A stretch of 64,000 nt of DNA, taken from NCBI RefSeq assembly GCF_003725775.1, contig NZ_RJSG01000002.1:2252941-2316940 (forward strand), written 5' to 3'. Origin of the DNA: Nocardioides marmorisolisilvae (GTDB taxonomy: Bacteria > Actinomycetota > Actinomycetes > Propionibacteriales > Nocardioidaceae). Every line of letters begins with the position of its first letter. Within the stretch, counting starts at the first letter, position 1. The notes under the pieces are model-generated. The model made no database searches. It worked only from the letters and a program-made list of their open reading frames with translations, and was not told where the DNA came from. This document shows positions 49,072 to 57,522 of this stretch, in pieces. The position numbers and the translations under genes were made by a program.

Positions 49072-50570
49072 TGACGATCGCCCCCCTGACTCCCGCCGCG
49101 GCGCCGGTCCCCACACCTGGCGTCGCGGCGGGCTCCAAGGCTCCCGGGGACTTCCTGGCGGAGTTCCTGCAGGCCCTCACCGCCACCGATGGCTCGGTGG
49201 TCGAGCCTGTCGAAACCCCGACCCCCGGGCCCACCGCGCTGGTTGTGCCTGTCGAAACCCCCGCCCCTGGGCTGGTTGAGCCTGCCAAATCCCCCGCCCC
49301 TGGGCTGGTTGAGCCTGTCGAAACCCCCGGCACCACCCCGCCGGCCGCTCGTGGGTCGAAGCACGATCGCGCCGTCGACACCAGGACCCTGCCCGCGACC
49401 GATCCCGGGACGCCCGCCGACCCGTGCCCGACCGCGGACGCGACGACCCCGACTCCCGACCCGACGGCCGCGACGCCGACGCCGCCGACGCAGCCGACGC
49501 CCGACCCGACCCTGAACCCCGTCGTGACCAACCCGGTCGTGAACAACCCGGCCGCCCCGCCCGTCGCACCCGCGCCCACCGGGGCCGGCGTCGGCGCTGG
49601 TGACACCCCGATCACCCCGTCCGACAAGGTCAACCCGGGCAAGCACCTCGGCCAGAACCGCACCGAGCACCCCGGCCTGCACCTGGGCCTGGGCCACACC
49701 ACGCACCCGGTGAACCCGAAGCGCGGAACCGACACCGGTTCAGCCGGCACCGGCGAACAGCCGCCGACGGCCACCACCCCCGAGGACCCGACCACCCCGG
49801 TGGCCACCAAGTCCCCCGAGGCTCCCGCGGCTCCCCGGTTCGAGCTGCCGCAACCGGCCCAGCACGCGCGGGTCGAGCAGCCGGTCACCCAGGTCGCGCC
49901 CACGACGGTGCAGCCGACCAGCGCGATGACAACGACGACCACGACGGCCCCGACGCCGGCCGTCACGACCACCGTCTCGGTCCCCGACCAGGTCTTCGAC
50001 CGGATCACCGGGCTGACGAGCGCCGGCAACGGCACCCACCGGATCACCATGAAGCTCCAGCCCGAGGCGCTTGGCGAGGTGCGCGTGGTGCTGACCGTGC
50101 GCGACGGCGCGGTGCACGTCCGGCTCGCCGCGGGCCAGGAGGCCCGCGCCGCGCTGCTCGAGGGATCGCCCGAGCTCAAGCAGCTGCTCGAGCGGGCCGG
50201 CGCGACCGACGCGAAGGTCGTGGTTCGCGAGCTGCCGACCAGTGCGGTGGCCGCCGTCCAGCAGCCGAACGGTGCCGCCCAGGCCCAGACCAGCGCCCAG
50301 CACGGCCACCAGAACGCGCAGGGCGACCAGCCCCCGCAGGCGGGACAGTCCGCCACCCAGACCCCAGCGACCGACACCACGAGCACGGACTACCCCGGGC
50401 TCGGCGGTGGAGACCGGTCACCCGATCGTCACGCAGGGACGCGTGCCGACCACCTCGCCACGGACGGCGATGACCACTCCCGAGGACACCGCGAAGGCGG
50501 GCGTCGGGACGTCACACCGATCCGGTCGGGAACGAGGTCCGCAGCAGCGGGTCTCGACCTGACCCTGTGA
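49071..50570 (+). CDS. fliK: Flagellar hook-length control protein FliK
   Basis: The 499-residue protein has a conserved N-terminal part (DFLAEFLQALTATDGS), a long Pro/Thr-rich linker (about 40-310) and the FliK C-terminal domain (about 320-400: ITMKLQPEALGEVRVVLTVR, LKQLLERAGATDAKVVVREL). It measures hook length and switches export specificity through FlhB. Residues 43-87 carry four in-frame VEPVETP-type units from a dispersed DNA repeat. The long tail after 400 is low-complexity. It overlaps the hydrolase stop by one base. Confidence 0.88.
   Translation: MTIAPLTPAAAPVPTPGVAAGSKAPGDFLAEFLQALTATDGSVVEPVETPTPGPTALVVPVETPAPGLVEPAKSPAPGLVEPVETPGTTPPAARGSKHDRAVDTRTLPATDPGTPADPCPTADATTPTPDPTAATPTPPTQPTPDPTLNPVVTNPVVNNPAAPPVAPAPTGAGVGAGDTPITPSDKVNPGKHLGQNRTEHPGLHLGLGHTTHPVNPKRGTDTGSAGTGEQPPTATTPEDPTTPVATKSPEAPAAPRFELPQPAQHARVEQPVTQVAPTTVQPTSAMTTTTTTAPTPAVTTTVSVPDQVFDRITGLTSAGNGTHRITMKLQPEALGEVRVVLTVRDGAVHVRLAAGQEARAALLEGSPELKQLLERAGATDAKVVVRELPTSAVAAVQQPNGAAQAQTSAQHGHQNAQGDQPPQAGQSATQTPATDTTSTDYPGLGGGDRSPDRHAGTRADHLATDGDDHSRGHREGGRRDVTPIRSGTRSAAAGLDLTL
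49197..49331. repeat. Four in-frame copies of the dispersed repeat inside fliK
   Basis: Units with core GGTTGAGCCTGTCGAAACCC (some degenerate) lie at a period of about 36-45 bases, translated as VVEPVETP, VVPVETP, VEPAKSP and VEPVETPG. The phase is identical in all four, so the repeat is tolerated as linker sequence and not frame-breaking. Confidence 0.85.
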
Positions 50571-50583
50571 GGAGGGAGAAGAG

Positions 50584-51048
50584 ATGTCAGTCCCGGCAAC
50601 CGAGTCCGTGACGACCCAGGGCATGTTCGGCACCGCCGACTCGTCCTCGTCGACCGGCAAGAGCGCCTCGGCCGACAAGGACATGTTCCTGCAGCTCCTG
50701 GTCGCGCAGATGCGCTACCAGGACCCGATGAACCCGACCGACTCCAGCCAGTTCCTGGCCCAGTCGGCGCAGTTCACGGCGCTGGAGAAGATGCAGGACG
50801 TCGCCGACAAGACCGCCCAGCTGTTCCAGGCCCAGGTGTCCTTCGGGGCCAGCGGCTTCATCGGCAAGACGGTCACCTGGCCCGACTCCGACGGCAACAC
50901 CCAGACCGGGACCGTCCACGGAGTCACCTTCGGCAAGGACGGCCCGATGCTCGACGTCGGCGCCACCGATCCCATCTCGATCGCCTCGGTCCTCTCCGTG
51001 ACCGACGGCGCCAGCACCACCGCCCCGACCCAGACCACCAACCCGTAA
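50584..51048 (+). CDS. flgD: Flagellar hook assembly scaffold FlgD
   Basis: The 154-residue protein has the FlgD core: DKDMFLQLLVAQMRYQDPMN and NPTDSSQFLAQSAQFTALEK, followed by a small beta domain (GKTVTWPDSDGNTQTGTVHG). It caps and guides the growing hook. ATG 50584 has GGAGGGAG at 50570-50577. It follows fliK and is followed by the hook gene. Confidence 0.93.
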   Translation: MSVPATESVTTQGMFGTADSSSSTGKSASADKDMFLQLLVAQMRYQDPMNPTDSSQFLAQSAQFTALEKMQDVADKTAQLFQAQVSFGASGFIGKTVTWPDSDGNTQTGTVHGVTFGKDGPMLDVGATDPISIASVLSVTDGASTTAPTQTTNP

Positions 51049-51058
51049 GGACACCACC

Positions 51059-51913
51059 ATGCTTCGTTCGCTCTTCGCCGGCATCTCCGGCCTCCGCGTC
51101 AACCAGACCATGCTCGACGTCACCGGCAACAACATCGCCAACGCCAACACCACTGGCTTCAAGTCGAGCTCGACGGTCTTCCAGGACACCCTGAGCCAGA
51201 TGCTCACCGGCGCCTCCGCGGCCAACGCCAACCGCGGCGGCACCAACCCGATCCAGATCGGGCTGGGCGTGCAGCTCGCCGCCACGAACGCCAACTTCAC
51301 CCAGGGCTCCACGCAGACCACCGGTCGTCCGACCGACCTGATGATCCAGGGCGACGGCTTCTTCGTCACCACCAAGGGCAACGAGCAGCTCTACACCCGG
51401 GCCGGCGCGTTCACCTTCGACAACACCGGAACCCTGGTCACCCCGGACGGCAACCGGGTCATGGGCTACGCCCTCGACGCGACCGGTGCCCCGACCGGCG
51501 GCCTGATCCCGGTGACGCTGGACACCACCGCGCTGACCCCGCCGGTGCCGTCCGGCGTCAACCTGACGTCGTACAACATCGGCTCGGACGGCAAGCTGCG
51601 CGGCATCTTCGACGACGGCGTCCAGCGCGACATGGCGCAGATCGCCATCGCCGACTTCAACAACCCGATGGGCCTGGAGAAGGTCGGCGAGACCTCCTAC
51701 CGGGAGTCGGCCAACTCCGGCGCCGCCACCATCGACGTCGCCGGTGTCGGCCGCAACGGCACCATCACGGCCGGGGCGCTGGAGATGTCGAACGTCGACC
51801 TGGCGGCCGAGTTCACCAACCTGATCCTCGCCCAGCGCGGTTTCCAGGCCAGCTCGCGGGTGATCACCACCTCCGACCAGGTGCTCGAGGACCTGGTCAA
51901 CATCAAGCGGTAG
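51059..51913 (+). CDS. flgE: Flagellar hook protein FlgE
   Basis: The 284-residue protein has the N-terminal rod/hook motif (MLDVTGNNIANANTTGFKSS), a short middle with DLMIQGDGFFVTTKGN, and the C-terminal [20 protein letters not shown] plus SDQVLEDLVNIKR. It is short for FlgE and could be a distal-rod (FlgF/FlgG) protein; position after flgD and before the motor genes favours hook. It assembles the external joint of the filament. Confidence 0.85.
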   Translation: MLRSLFAGISGLRVNQTMLDVTGNNIANANTTGFKSSSTVFQDTLSQMLTGASAANANRGGTNPIQIGLGVQLAATNANFTQGSTQTTGRPTDLMIQGDGFFVTTKGNEQLYTRAGAFTFDNTGTLVTPDGNRVMGYALDATGAPTGGLIPVTLDTTALTPPVPSGVNLTSYNIGSDGKLRGIFDDGVQRDMAQIAIADFNNPMGLEKVGETSYRESANSGAATIDVAGVGRNGTITAGALEMSNVDLAAEFTNLILAQRGFQASSRVITTSDQVLEDLVNIKR

Positions 51914-51918
51914 TGAAC

Positions 51919-51960
51919 CGAGGGTCTGAGCGTGCCGTCCGCGGCGCGCTCAGACCCTCG
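51919..51960. terminator. Perfect 14-bp bidirectional terminator
   Basis: CGAGGGTCTGAGCG (51919-51932) and CGCTCAGACCCTCG (51947-51960) pair perfectly around a 14-base loop, between flgE (+) and a convergent secreted-protein gene (-). It ends the flgB operon. Confidence 0.8.
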
Positions 51961-51966
51961 TCACTC

Positions 51967-52470
51967 TCAGCCGATCCGGACCGGCTTCCAGCTGTAGTTG
52001 AACGCGAAGCCCTGCGGGAAGTTGTCCTCGTTCCCGGTGTGGTCGAACAGGCAGAACTGCACGTAGGCCTTGCCCGGGTGCAGCTCGCCGAACTCCGGCT
52101 TCAGCAGGTAGCGGGTCACGTGCCAGTGCCCGTCGCAGGGCACGGTCAGGCCGGCCTCTGAGTTCTGGAAGTTCCAGTTGGTGTCGTACCAGGCATCGGC
52201 ATCCGAGCTGCTGGTGTGGTCGGGCTCGCTCAGGTTCGGCCCCTGCTTGACCGAGACCCACAGGTGGGTGCCGGTGCGGCCGCCGTAGCACTTGTACTTG
52301 CCCTGCACGTACGCCGCACTGCCGTCCGGCGCCAGGATGATGTTGTGCCCGGTCCAGGCGACCTGCGGGTCGGCGTACGGGACGGGCTTGGCGATACCCG
52401 GCGAGCCGAGCAGCACCATCGCGAGTGCGGCAGCGACGGCGGCGCAGGCCTTGGCGGTCGAAGCGAACAT
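51967..52470 (-). CDS. Secreted hypothetical protein
   Basis: The start is ATG 52470 with AGGGGA upstream; a longer frame to 52536 adds residues before the signal. The 167-residue product has a signal peptide (AVAAALAMVLLGSPGIAKPV) and a mature part with Trp/Tyr/Cys-rich beta pattern (YKCYGGRTGTHLWVSVKQGP; VPCDGHWHVTRYLLKPEF). Cys residues may form disulfides outside the cell. It is convergent with the flgB operon and has no evident link to motility. Confidence 0.7.
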   Translation of the reverse strand: MFASTAKACAAVAAALAMVLLGSPGIAKPVPYADPQVAWTGHNIILAPDGSAAYVQGKYKCYGGRTGTHLWVSVKQGPNLSEPDHTSSSDADAWYDTNWNFQNSEAGLTVPCDGHWHVTRYLLKPEFGELHPGKAYVQFCLFDHTGNEDNFPQGFAFNYSWKPVRIG

Positions 52471-52662
52471 GGTTCCCCTTTCACGGCTCCCCTCCTTTCC
52501 ACCGTGCACCCGGCCCCAGAAGCCCGGCAATAGCACCGACGGGGGGCGTTACCTGCGTCACGTCGCCCGCGTACGGGCCAGAAAAGAGTGAACCGAACGG
52601 GCCATCTGCGGCGTACACAGAAGTACCGAGGCAACGACGCCTCCCCCACGAGGAGGTCCGCG

Positions 52663-53163
52663 ATGGACCAGATCCGGCTACGACCGCTGGAGCCCGACGA
52701 CGGCGCCCTGCTCCAGGAGATCTTCGACCAGCTCGGCCCGAACTCCCGCTACCAGCGGTTCCTGGTGCCGAAGCTCCGGCTGACGTCCTACGAGCTCCGC
52801 GTGCTCACCGCGGTCGACCACGACCAGCACGAGGCCGTGGTCGCGCTCGCGCTCCCCGAGGAGCGGCCGATCGGCGTGGCCCGCTTCGTGCGCGGGGCCG
52901 CGGACCCGGACGTGGCCGAGGTGGCCGTCGAGGTGGTGGACTCCTGGCACCGCCGCGGCATCGGCAGCCTGCTGATCCGGGCCCTGGTCGCCCGGGCGGT
53001 CGACCTGCACGTCGAGCAGCTCGCCGCCGTGATGGCCCACGACAACCTCGCCGCGCTGCGGCTGCTGCACCACGTCCCCGGCGAGCTCGGGCGGGTCCCG
53101 GGCAACCAGGGGGTCGCGGAGTACCGGCTGGTGCTCCGGCCGGATCTTCGGCCGGCCTGCTGA
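52663..53163 (+). CDS. GNAT-family acetyltransferase
   Basis: ATG 52663 with AGGAGG at 52651-52656 was chosen over upstream starts. The 166-residue product has the GNAT fold: RYQRFLVPKLRLTSYELRVL, AEVAVEVVDSWHRRGIGSLL (acetyl-CoA loop pattern RxxGIG) and AVMAHDNLAALRLLH. It would acetylate a small molecule or protein; the substrate is unknown. It lies between the flagellar operons but its start has no FliA-like promoter. Confidence 0.82.
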   Translation: MDQIRLRPLEPDDGALLQEIFDQLGPNSRYQRFLVPKLRLTSYELRVLTAVDHDQHEAVVALALPEERPIGVARFVRGAADPDVAEVAVEVVDSWHRRGIGSLLIRALVARAVDLHVEQLAAVMAHDNLAALRLLHHVPGELGRVPGNQGVAEYRLVLRPDLRPAC

Positions 53164-53183
53164 GCACCGGTACGGCCCAAGTC

Positions 53184-53209
53184 CTCAAGTACGCCGGGGC
53201 GGGGCCGAT
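53184..53209 (+). promoter_or_regulatory. FliA-like promoter of the flbD-motA operon
   Basis: CTCA (53184-53187), 16 bases, GCCGAT (53204-53209). The next start, ATG 53269, is 60 bases beyond, giving a leader of about 50 bases with an AAGGAAGG ribosome site. Confidence 0.7.
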
Positions 53210-53268
53210 GGACACACACGAAGGGCCACGGACGGCCCGGGTTCCATCGCACAAGGAAGGTGCGCCCC

Positions 53269-53556
53269 ATGATCACGCTCACGCGACTCTCGGGATCGGC
53301 GTTCGTCCTGAACTCCGATCTGATCGAGCGCATCGACGCGACCCCCGACTCGGTGGTCACCCTCATCGACGGCAAGAAGTACGTCGTGGCGGAGACCCTC
53401 GAGGAGATCATCGACCTGGTCCGCACCTACCGCGGCGAGGTCATCGCTGTCGGCGCCCACATCGCCGACCAACCCGTCCCCGACTCGTCCGCACCCGTCC
53501 CCGGCCCTGATCGCCCGCTCGCGGCGGTCCACTCGCTCGGGCACGGGGAGGGCTGA
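53269..53556 (+). CDS. flbD: FlbD/SwrD-like flagellar protein
   Basis: The start is ATG 53269; a GTG nine bases earlier is weaker. The 95-residue protein has the FlbD/SwrD core in the first 70 residues (LTRLSGSAFVLNSDLIERID, then VTLIDGKKYVVAETLEEIID), followed by a Pro-rich tail. In Bacillus, SwrD (YlzI) increases swarming torque and is needed for proper stator use. It is two bases from motA, so it is coexpressed with the stator. Confidence 0.8.
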   Translation: MITLTRLSGSAFVLNSDLIERIDATPDSVVTLIDGKKYVVAETLEEIIDLVRTYRGEVIAVGAHIADQPVPDSSAPVPGPDRPLAAVHSLGHGEG

Positions 53557-53557
53557 G

Positions 53558-54328
53558 ATGGATCCGGCACCCGCGATCGGTATCGGAGGAGGGTTCGTCG
53601 TCGTCATCGCCGCCAACGTGATGGAGGGCGGCAACCCGATGAGCCTCCTGCTCGGCCCACCGCTGATCCTCGTCTTCGGCACGACGATCCTGATCAGCAT
53701 CGCCGGCGGCACCATGATCGACGCCAAGAACATCATCAGCTCGCTGAAGATGGCCTTCACCGGCAAGGTCGACCCGCCGGGCGCGATGATCCCCGAGGTC
53801 GTCGGACTGGCCGAGCGCGCCCGCCGCGAGGGCCTGCTCTCGCTGGAGGAGTCGCTGACCGCGATCGACGACCCGTTCCTGGTCAAGGGCGTCACCATGG
53901 CGATCGACGGGACCGACCCCGAGGAGGTCCGCGACATCCTCGAGGCGGAGGTCTACGCCAAGCGCGCCGAGGACAAGCAGCGCGCCAAGTTCTTCGCCGA
54001 CGCCGGCGCCTACGCCCCCACCATCGGCATCATCGGCACCGTCATGGGCCTGGTGCACGTGCTGGAGAACCTGGCCGCCCCCGAGGAGCTCGGCCACCTG
54101 ATCGCCGGCGCGTTCGTCGCCACCCTGTGGGGCGTCACCTCGGCCAACGTCATCTGGCTCCCGATCGGCAGCCGGATCAAGCGCCTCGGCGAGCTCGAGT
54201 GCGCCCGGATGGAGCTGGCGATCGAGGGAGTCGCCGCGATCCAGGCCGGCTCGAACCCGCGTGTCATCGCCCAGAAGCTGCGCTCGCTGCTGCCCTCGGG
54301 CCAGCAGCCCGAGGCGGAGGCTGCCTGA
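53558..54328 (+). CDS. motA: Flagellar motor stator protein MotA
   Basis: The 256-residue protein has four predicted TM helices (two N-terminal, two near 150-205) and MotA motifs: FFADAGAYAPTIGIIGTVMG, VATLWGVTSANVIWLPIG and a cytoplasmic loop with MAIDGTDPEEVRDILEAEVY. Together with MotB it forms the ion channel that drives rotation through FliG. ATG 53558 lies two bases after flbD. The stop overlaps motB by one base (TGATG). Confidence 0.95.
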   Translation: MDPAPAIGIGGGFVVVIAANVMEGGNPMSLLLGPPLILVFGTTILISIAGGTMIDAKNIISSLKMAFTGKVDPPGAMIPEVVGLAERARREGLLSLEESLTAIDDPFLVKGVTMAIDGTDPEEVRDILEAEVYAKRAEDKQRAKFFADAGAYAPTIGIIGTVMGLVHVLENLAAPEELGHLIAGAFVATLWGVTSANVIWLPIGSRIKRLGELECARMELAIEGVAAIQAGSNPRVIAQKLRSLLPSGQQPEAEAA

Positions 54329-55242
54329 TGTCGCGCCGCAAACGTCACGAGCAGCACGAGGAGCACGAGAACCACGAGCGCTGGTTGGTCACCTACGCCG
54401 ACATGGTCACGCTGCTGATGGTGCTGTTCATCGTGATGTTCGCGATGAGCCAGGTCGACCAGAAGAAGTTCAACGCGCTCAAGGAGGGCCTGGCCGCCGG
54501 GTTCGGCCAGTCCACCTCGATCCAGGACGGCTCCAGCTCGATCCTCGACCAGCCCGGCGAGGCGGCTGCGGAGCCGATCGCGCCGAGCAAGTTCGCGGTC
54601 GACGTCAAGCAGGTCCAGGCAGCCACCACCTCCGCGACCTCCAAGGCGATCGCCGAGCACGACCAGGCCCAGGCGGACCTCAAGTACAGCGAGGCGAAGG
54701 CGGAGGTGGACCGCCTCAAGGAGCTGCTCAAGCGGCTGCACGCCGCGCTGGCCGCGCACGGTCTCGAGGACGACGTCCAGGCCACGATCGACAACCGCGG
54801 CCTGGTGCTGAGCATGGTCTCGCGGCACGTCGTCTTCGAGCCGAACCTGGCCACGCTCACCGACCGGGGTCGGCTGCTGGTCGACACCCTCGCGCCCGTG
54901 CTGCGCGACCTGCCCGACCCGCTCGAGATCGACGGCCACACCAACCAGGCGAAGGGCAAGCCGGAGTTCTACGCCTCCGACTGGGACCTGTCCGCGGCCC
55001 GGGCGGTCACCGTGCTGCGCCACCTGAACGAGGTCGACCACGTGCCGGCAGGTCGCCTGACCGCGTCGGCCTTCGGGCACACCAAGCCCCTGGTCGACCC
55101 GAGCAAGCCCGGCTCGCAGGAGGTCAACAAGCGCGTGGACATCGTCGTGCTGTCCTCACTGCCCAGCGACACCCGCGCCCTCATCGAGGACGTGCTGAAG
55201 AAGACCCCGAAGGGACCCGGAGCTCAAGGAGGGCTCTCATGA
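54328..55242 (+). CDS. motB: Flagellar motor stator protein MotB
   Basis: The 304-residue protein has a single N-terminal TM helix with the proton-binding Asp25 in WLVTYADMVTLLMVLFIVMF, a helical linker and a C-terminal OmpA-like peptidoglycan-binding domain (about 170-285: EIDGHTNQAKGKPEFYASDW, NKRVDIVVLSSLP). It anchors the stator to the wall. The Tyr-Ala-Asp context suggests proton rather than sodium coupling, as inference. Confidence 0.95.
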   Translation: MSRRKRHEQHEEHENHERWLVTYADMVTLLMVLFIVMFAMSQVDQKKFNALKEGLAAGFGQSTSIQDGSSSILDQPGEAAAEPIAPSKFAVDVKQVQAATTSATSKAIAEHDQAQADLKYSEAKAEVDRLKELLKRLHAALAAHGLEDDVQATIDNRGLVLSMVSRHVVFEPNLATLTDRGRLLVDTLAPVLRDLPDPLEIDGHTNQAKGKPEFYASDWDLSAARAVTVLRHLNEVDHVPAGRLTASAFGHTKPLVDPSKPGSQEVNKRVDIVVLSSLPSDTRALIEDVLKKTPKGPGAQGGLS

Positions 55243-55709
55243 CCGTGACTGCGATGCCGACTGCGCCCGAGGCGACCGAGGACAAGTCCAAGAAGAAGGC
55301 CGGCAAGGACGGCGAGAAGGCCAAGGGCGGCAAGAAGAAGCTGATCATGATGATCGTCGGGGCCCTGGTGCTCGGGGGCGGCGGGTACGTCATGTTCCTC
55401 AAGCCCAAGGGACCTCCCGGCCCGCCCGTCGCCGGTGACGTGGTGAAGCTCGACGCGATCCAGATCAACCTGGCCGACGACCACTACCTGCGGATCGCGA
55501 TCGGTCTGCAGCTGGTCAAGGGGGTCAAGGAGACCGACACCAGCAAGGCCGCGGACGCCACCATCGGGGTGTTCTCCGGGCTGCCGATGTCGGAGGTGAA
55601 CGACCCGAAGCACCGCGAGCTGCTCCGCAAGGAGCTGGTCAAGGAGCTGAAGGAGCGCTACGAGGGAGAAGTGATGGGGGTGTACTTCACGGAGCTCGTC
55701 ACCCAGTAA
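55239..55709 (+). CDS. fliL: Flagellar basal-body-associated protein FliL
   Basis: The 156-residue protein has a Lys-rich cytoplasmic N-terminus (KSKKKAGKDGEKAKGGKKK), one TM helix (LIMMIVGALVLGGGGYVMFL) and the extracytoplasmic FliL domain (INLADDHYLRIAIGLQLVKG, RKELVKELKERYEGEVMGVY). FliL stabilises or strengthens the stator. ATG 55239 overlaps motB by four bases. A FliA-like promoter for fliM starts 26 bases after its stop. Confidence 0.93.
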   Translation: MTVTAMPTAPEATEDKSKKKAGKDGEKAKGGKKKLIMMIVGALVLGGGGYVMFLKPKGPPGPPVAGDVVKLDAIQINLADDHYLRIAIGLQLVKGVKETDTSKAADATIGVFSGLPMSEVNDPKHRELLRKELVKELKERYEGEVMGVYFTELVTQ

Positions 55710-55734
55710 CTGGTACAGACCACCAGGTTTTCCG

Positions 55735-55760
55735 CTCAGGTGGGTCCGGCGCGAGCCGAT
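55735..55760 (+). promoter_or_regulatory. FliA-like promoter of the fliM operon
   Basis: CTCA (55735-55738), 16 bases, GCCGAT (55755-55760). The fliM GTG is 11 bases beyond, so the mRNA would be nearly leaderless. It is the best match of the five sites. Confidence 0.75.
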
Positions 55761-55770
55761 ACGACCCAGC

Positions 55771-56709
55771 GTGAGCCTCCTTGCGTCCAACCGGGCGTCC
55801 ACCCGCACTCGTCGCCGGACCGGCGCCGAGCCGGTCCTGTACGACTTCCGCCGGCCGATCCAGCTCTCCCGGGAGCACTCCCGGATCCTCCAGCTCGGCT
55901 TCGACGGTTTCGCGCGCCAGGCCACCACCGTGTTCACGTCCTCGCTGCGCACCGTGTGCCAGGTGGCGATCGCCTCCATCGAGCAGCGCAGCTACGCCGA
56001 GTACGTCGACTCGCTGGACGCTGCGACCTACCTGACGATGTTCGCCGCCGACCCGATGCCGGGTCTCGGCGTGCTGGAGATCCCGCTGACCGCGACGATG
56101 TCCTGCGTCGACCACATGCTCGGTGGGCCCGGCAACGCCGACCAGCCGCAGCGACCGCTGACCGAGATCGAGAGCGGCGTCATCGGGGGCCTGATCGAGC
56201 GGCTGCTGGGCGAGATGCGCTACTCCCTGGCCGGCATCGTGCCGCTGGAGCCGGCCATCACCGGCACCGAGTACAGCCCCCAGTTCGCCCAGGTCGCCGG
56301 TGCGGCCGACGTGATGGTCGTGGCTTCCTTCGACCTCCGCGTCGACGAGCACCCCTACCGGATGACGATCTGCCTGCCGTTCAGCGGCCTGCTCCCGCAC
56401 CTGGCCTCTGCTGCCGCCCCGGCGCCCGCTTCGGACCGCGAGCGCGCCAAGCGCGCCCAGGCCGCGGAGCTGCTGCAGGCGCAGTTCTCCGAGGTCCCGC
56501 TCGAGGTCTCGGTGCGCTTCCGCCCGACCCACCTGAATCCGGACGAGCTGTCGGCGCTGGTGCCCGGCGACGTGCTGCGCCTGTCCCACCCCGCTTCCGC
56601 CCCGCTCGACGTCTGCGTCGAGCGGGAGACCTTCGCCCACGCCACCGCCGGCGCCCAGGGCCAGCGACTCGCCGCCCTGATCGTGGGCACCCGTAAGGAG
56701 ATCCGATGA
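55771..56709 (+). CDS. fliM: Flagellar motor switch protein FliM
   Basis: The 312-residue protein has the FliM core ([60 protein letters not shown]) and a C-terminal SpoA/FliN-like domain (about 235-305). The usual N-terminal CheY-binding peptide (pattern EIDALL) is absent: the product begins [20 protein letters not shown] and goes straight into the core. GTG 55771 has no visible ribosome site and starts just after the promoter. It forms the rotor switch with FliG and FliN. Confidence 0.92.
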   Translation: MSLLASNRASTRTRRRTGAEPVLYDFRRPIQLSREHSRILQLGFDGFARQATTVFTSSLRTVCQVAIASIEQRSYAEYVDSLDAATYLTMFAADPMPGLGVLEIPLTATMSCVDHMLGGPGNADQPQRPLTEIESGVIGGLIERLLGEMRYSLAGIVPLEPAITGTEYSPQFAQVAGAADVMVVASFDLRVDEHPYRMTICLPFSGLLPHLASAAAPAPASDRERAKRAQAAELLQAQFSEVPLEVSVRFRPTHLNPDELSALVPGDVLRLSHPASAPLDVCVERETFAHATAGAQGQRLAALIVGTRKEIR

Positions 56710-57515
56710 CCGACCTCGCGCTCGCCGCCGCCAACGCCGCCGCCGCCGTCCTCCCGTCCGTCGAGCCGTTGATCGCCGCCGGCGCCCAGCCGGGCAACGA
56801 GAACGTGACTGCCTCCTTCTCCGGCGCCGCGATCGCCGAGGTCGACGGCGGGCTGTCCGGGCGGATCGCCGTCCTGGTCGGCGACGAGCTGACCGAGGCG
56901 CTGGCCTCCAGCCCGATCGAGGGCCTGGACCTCGCCGCCGCCGTCCAGCCCGCGCTGGACGCCATCGCCGCGACCCTCGGAGGCTCGGCCAAGGCCGCCC
57001 GCACGGTCGAGCTCGACCTGGTCGTCTCCGACCTCGGCGACGACTTCACCGTCGTCCCGCTGATCGGCGCCGGCATCGCCGCCTCGGTGCTGATCCAGGA
57101 CCACCTGCTCGCCGACGGTGGCTCTCCCGCGGCCGAGCCCGCTCCGGCGGTCCCCCCGACTTCGTTGGTTGAGCCTGTCGAAACGTTTGGACAGGTTTCG
57201 ACGAGCTCAACCGGCACGGAAACAAGCTCGGCCCCTGCCCCGGCCAGCAACGTCACGCCGTTGCCGGTGCGCGGCCTGGAGATGCTGCACGGCGTCGACA
57301 TGGAGGTGACCGTCGAGCTCGGCCGCACCCGGATGACGGTGCGCGACCTGCTCGCCCTGACCCCCGGCGCCGTCCTCGAGCTGGACCGCGCCGCCGGCAG
57401 CCCCGCCGACCTGCTCGTCAACGGCCGTCTCATCGCCCGCGGCGAGGTCGTCGTGGTGGACGAGGACTTCGGCCTCCGGGTGACCGAGATCGTCGACGAC
57501 AGCGCGGTGGGCTGA
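56706..57515 (+). CDS. fliN: Flagellar motor switch protein FliN (FliY-like)
   Basis: The 269-residue protein has an N-terminal CheC-like domain (about 30-135: [39 protein letters not shown]), a linker (about 140-190) with repeat-derived VEPVET and a C-terminal SpoA domain (about 190-269: [20 protein letters not shown]). This is FliY layout, but no EIDALL-type N-terminal motif is present. The CheC-like half may bind or dephosphorylate CheY. It overlaps fliM by four bases. Confidence 0.88.
   Translation: MTDLALAAANAAAAVLPSVEPLIAAGAQPGNENVTASFSGAAIAEVDGGLSGRIAVLVGDELTEALASSPIEGLDLAAAVQPALDAIAATLGGSAKAARTVELDLVVSDLGDDFTVVPLIGAGIAASVLIQDHLLADGGSPAAEPAPAVPPTSLVEPVETFGQVSTSSTGTETSSAPAPASNVTPLPVRGLEMLHGVDMEVTVELGRTRMTVRDLLALTPGAVLELDRAAGSPADLLVNGRLIARGEVVVVDEDFGLRVTEIVDDSAVG
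57167..57212. repeat. Head-to-head pair of the dispersed repeat inside fliN
   Basis: GGTTGAGCCTGTCGAAAC (57167-57184) is followed nine bases later by an inverted copy, GGTTTCGACGAGCTCAACC (57194-57212). Both are translated in frame (VEPVET, then VSTSST) in the linker between the two FliN domains. Confidence 0.85.
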
Positions 57516-57522
57516 GGCCGTC

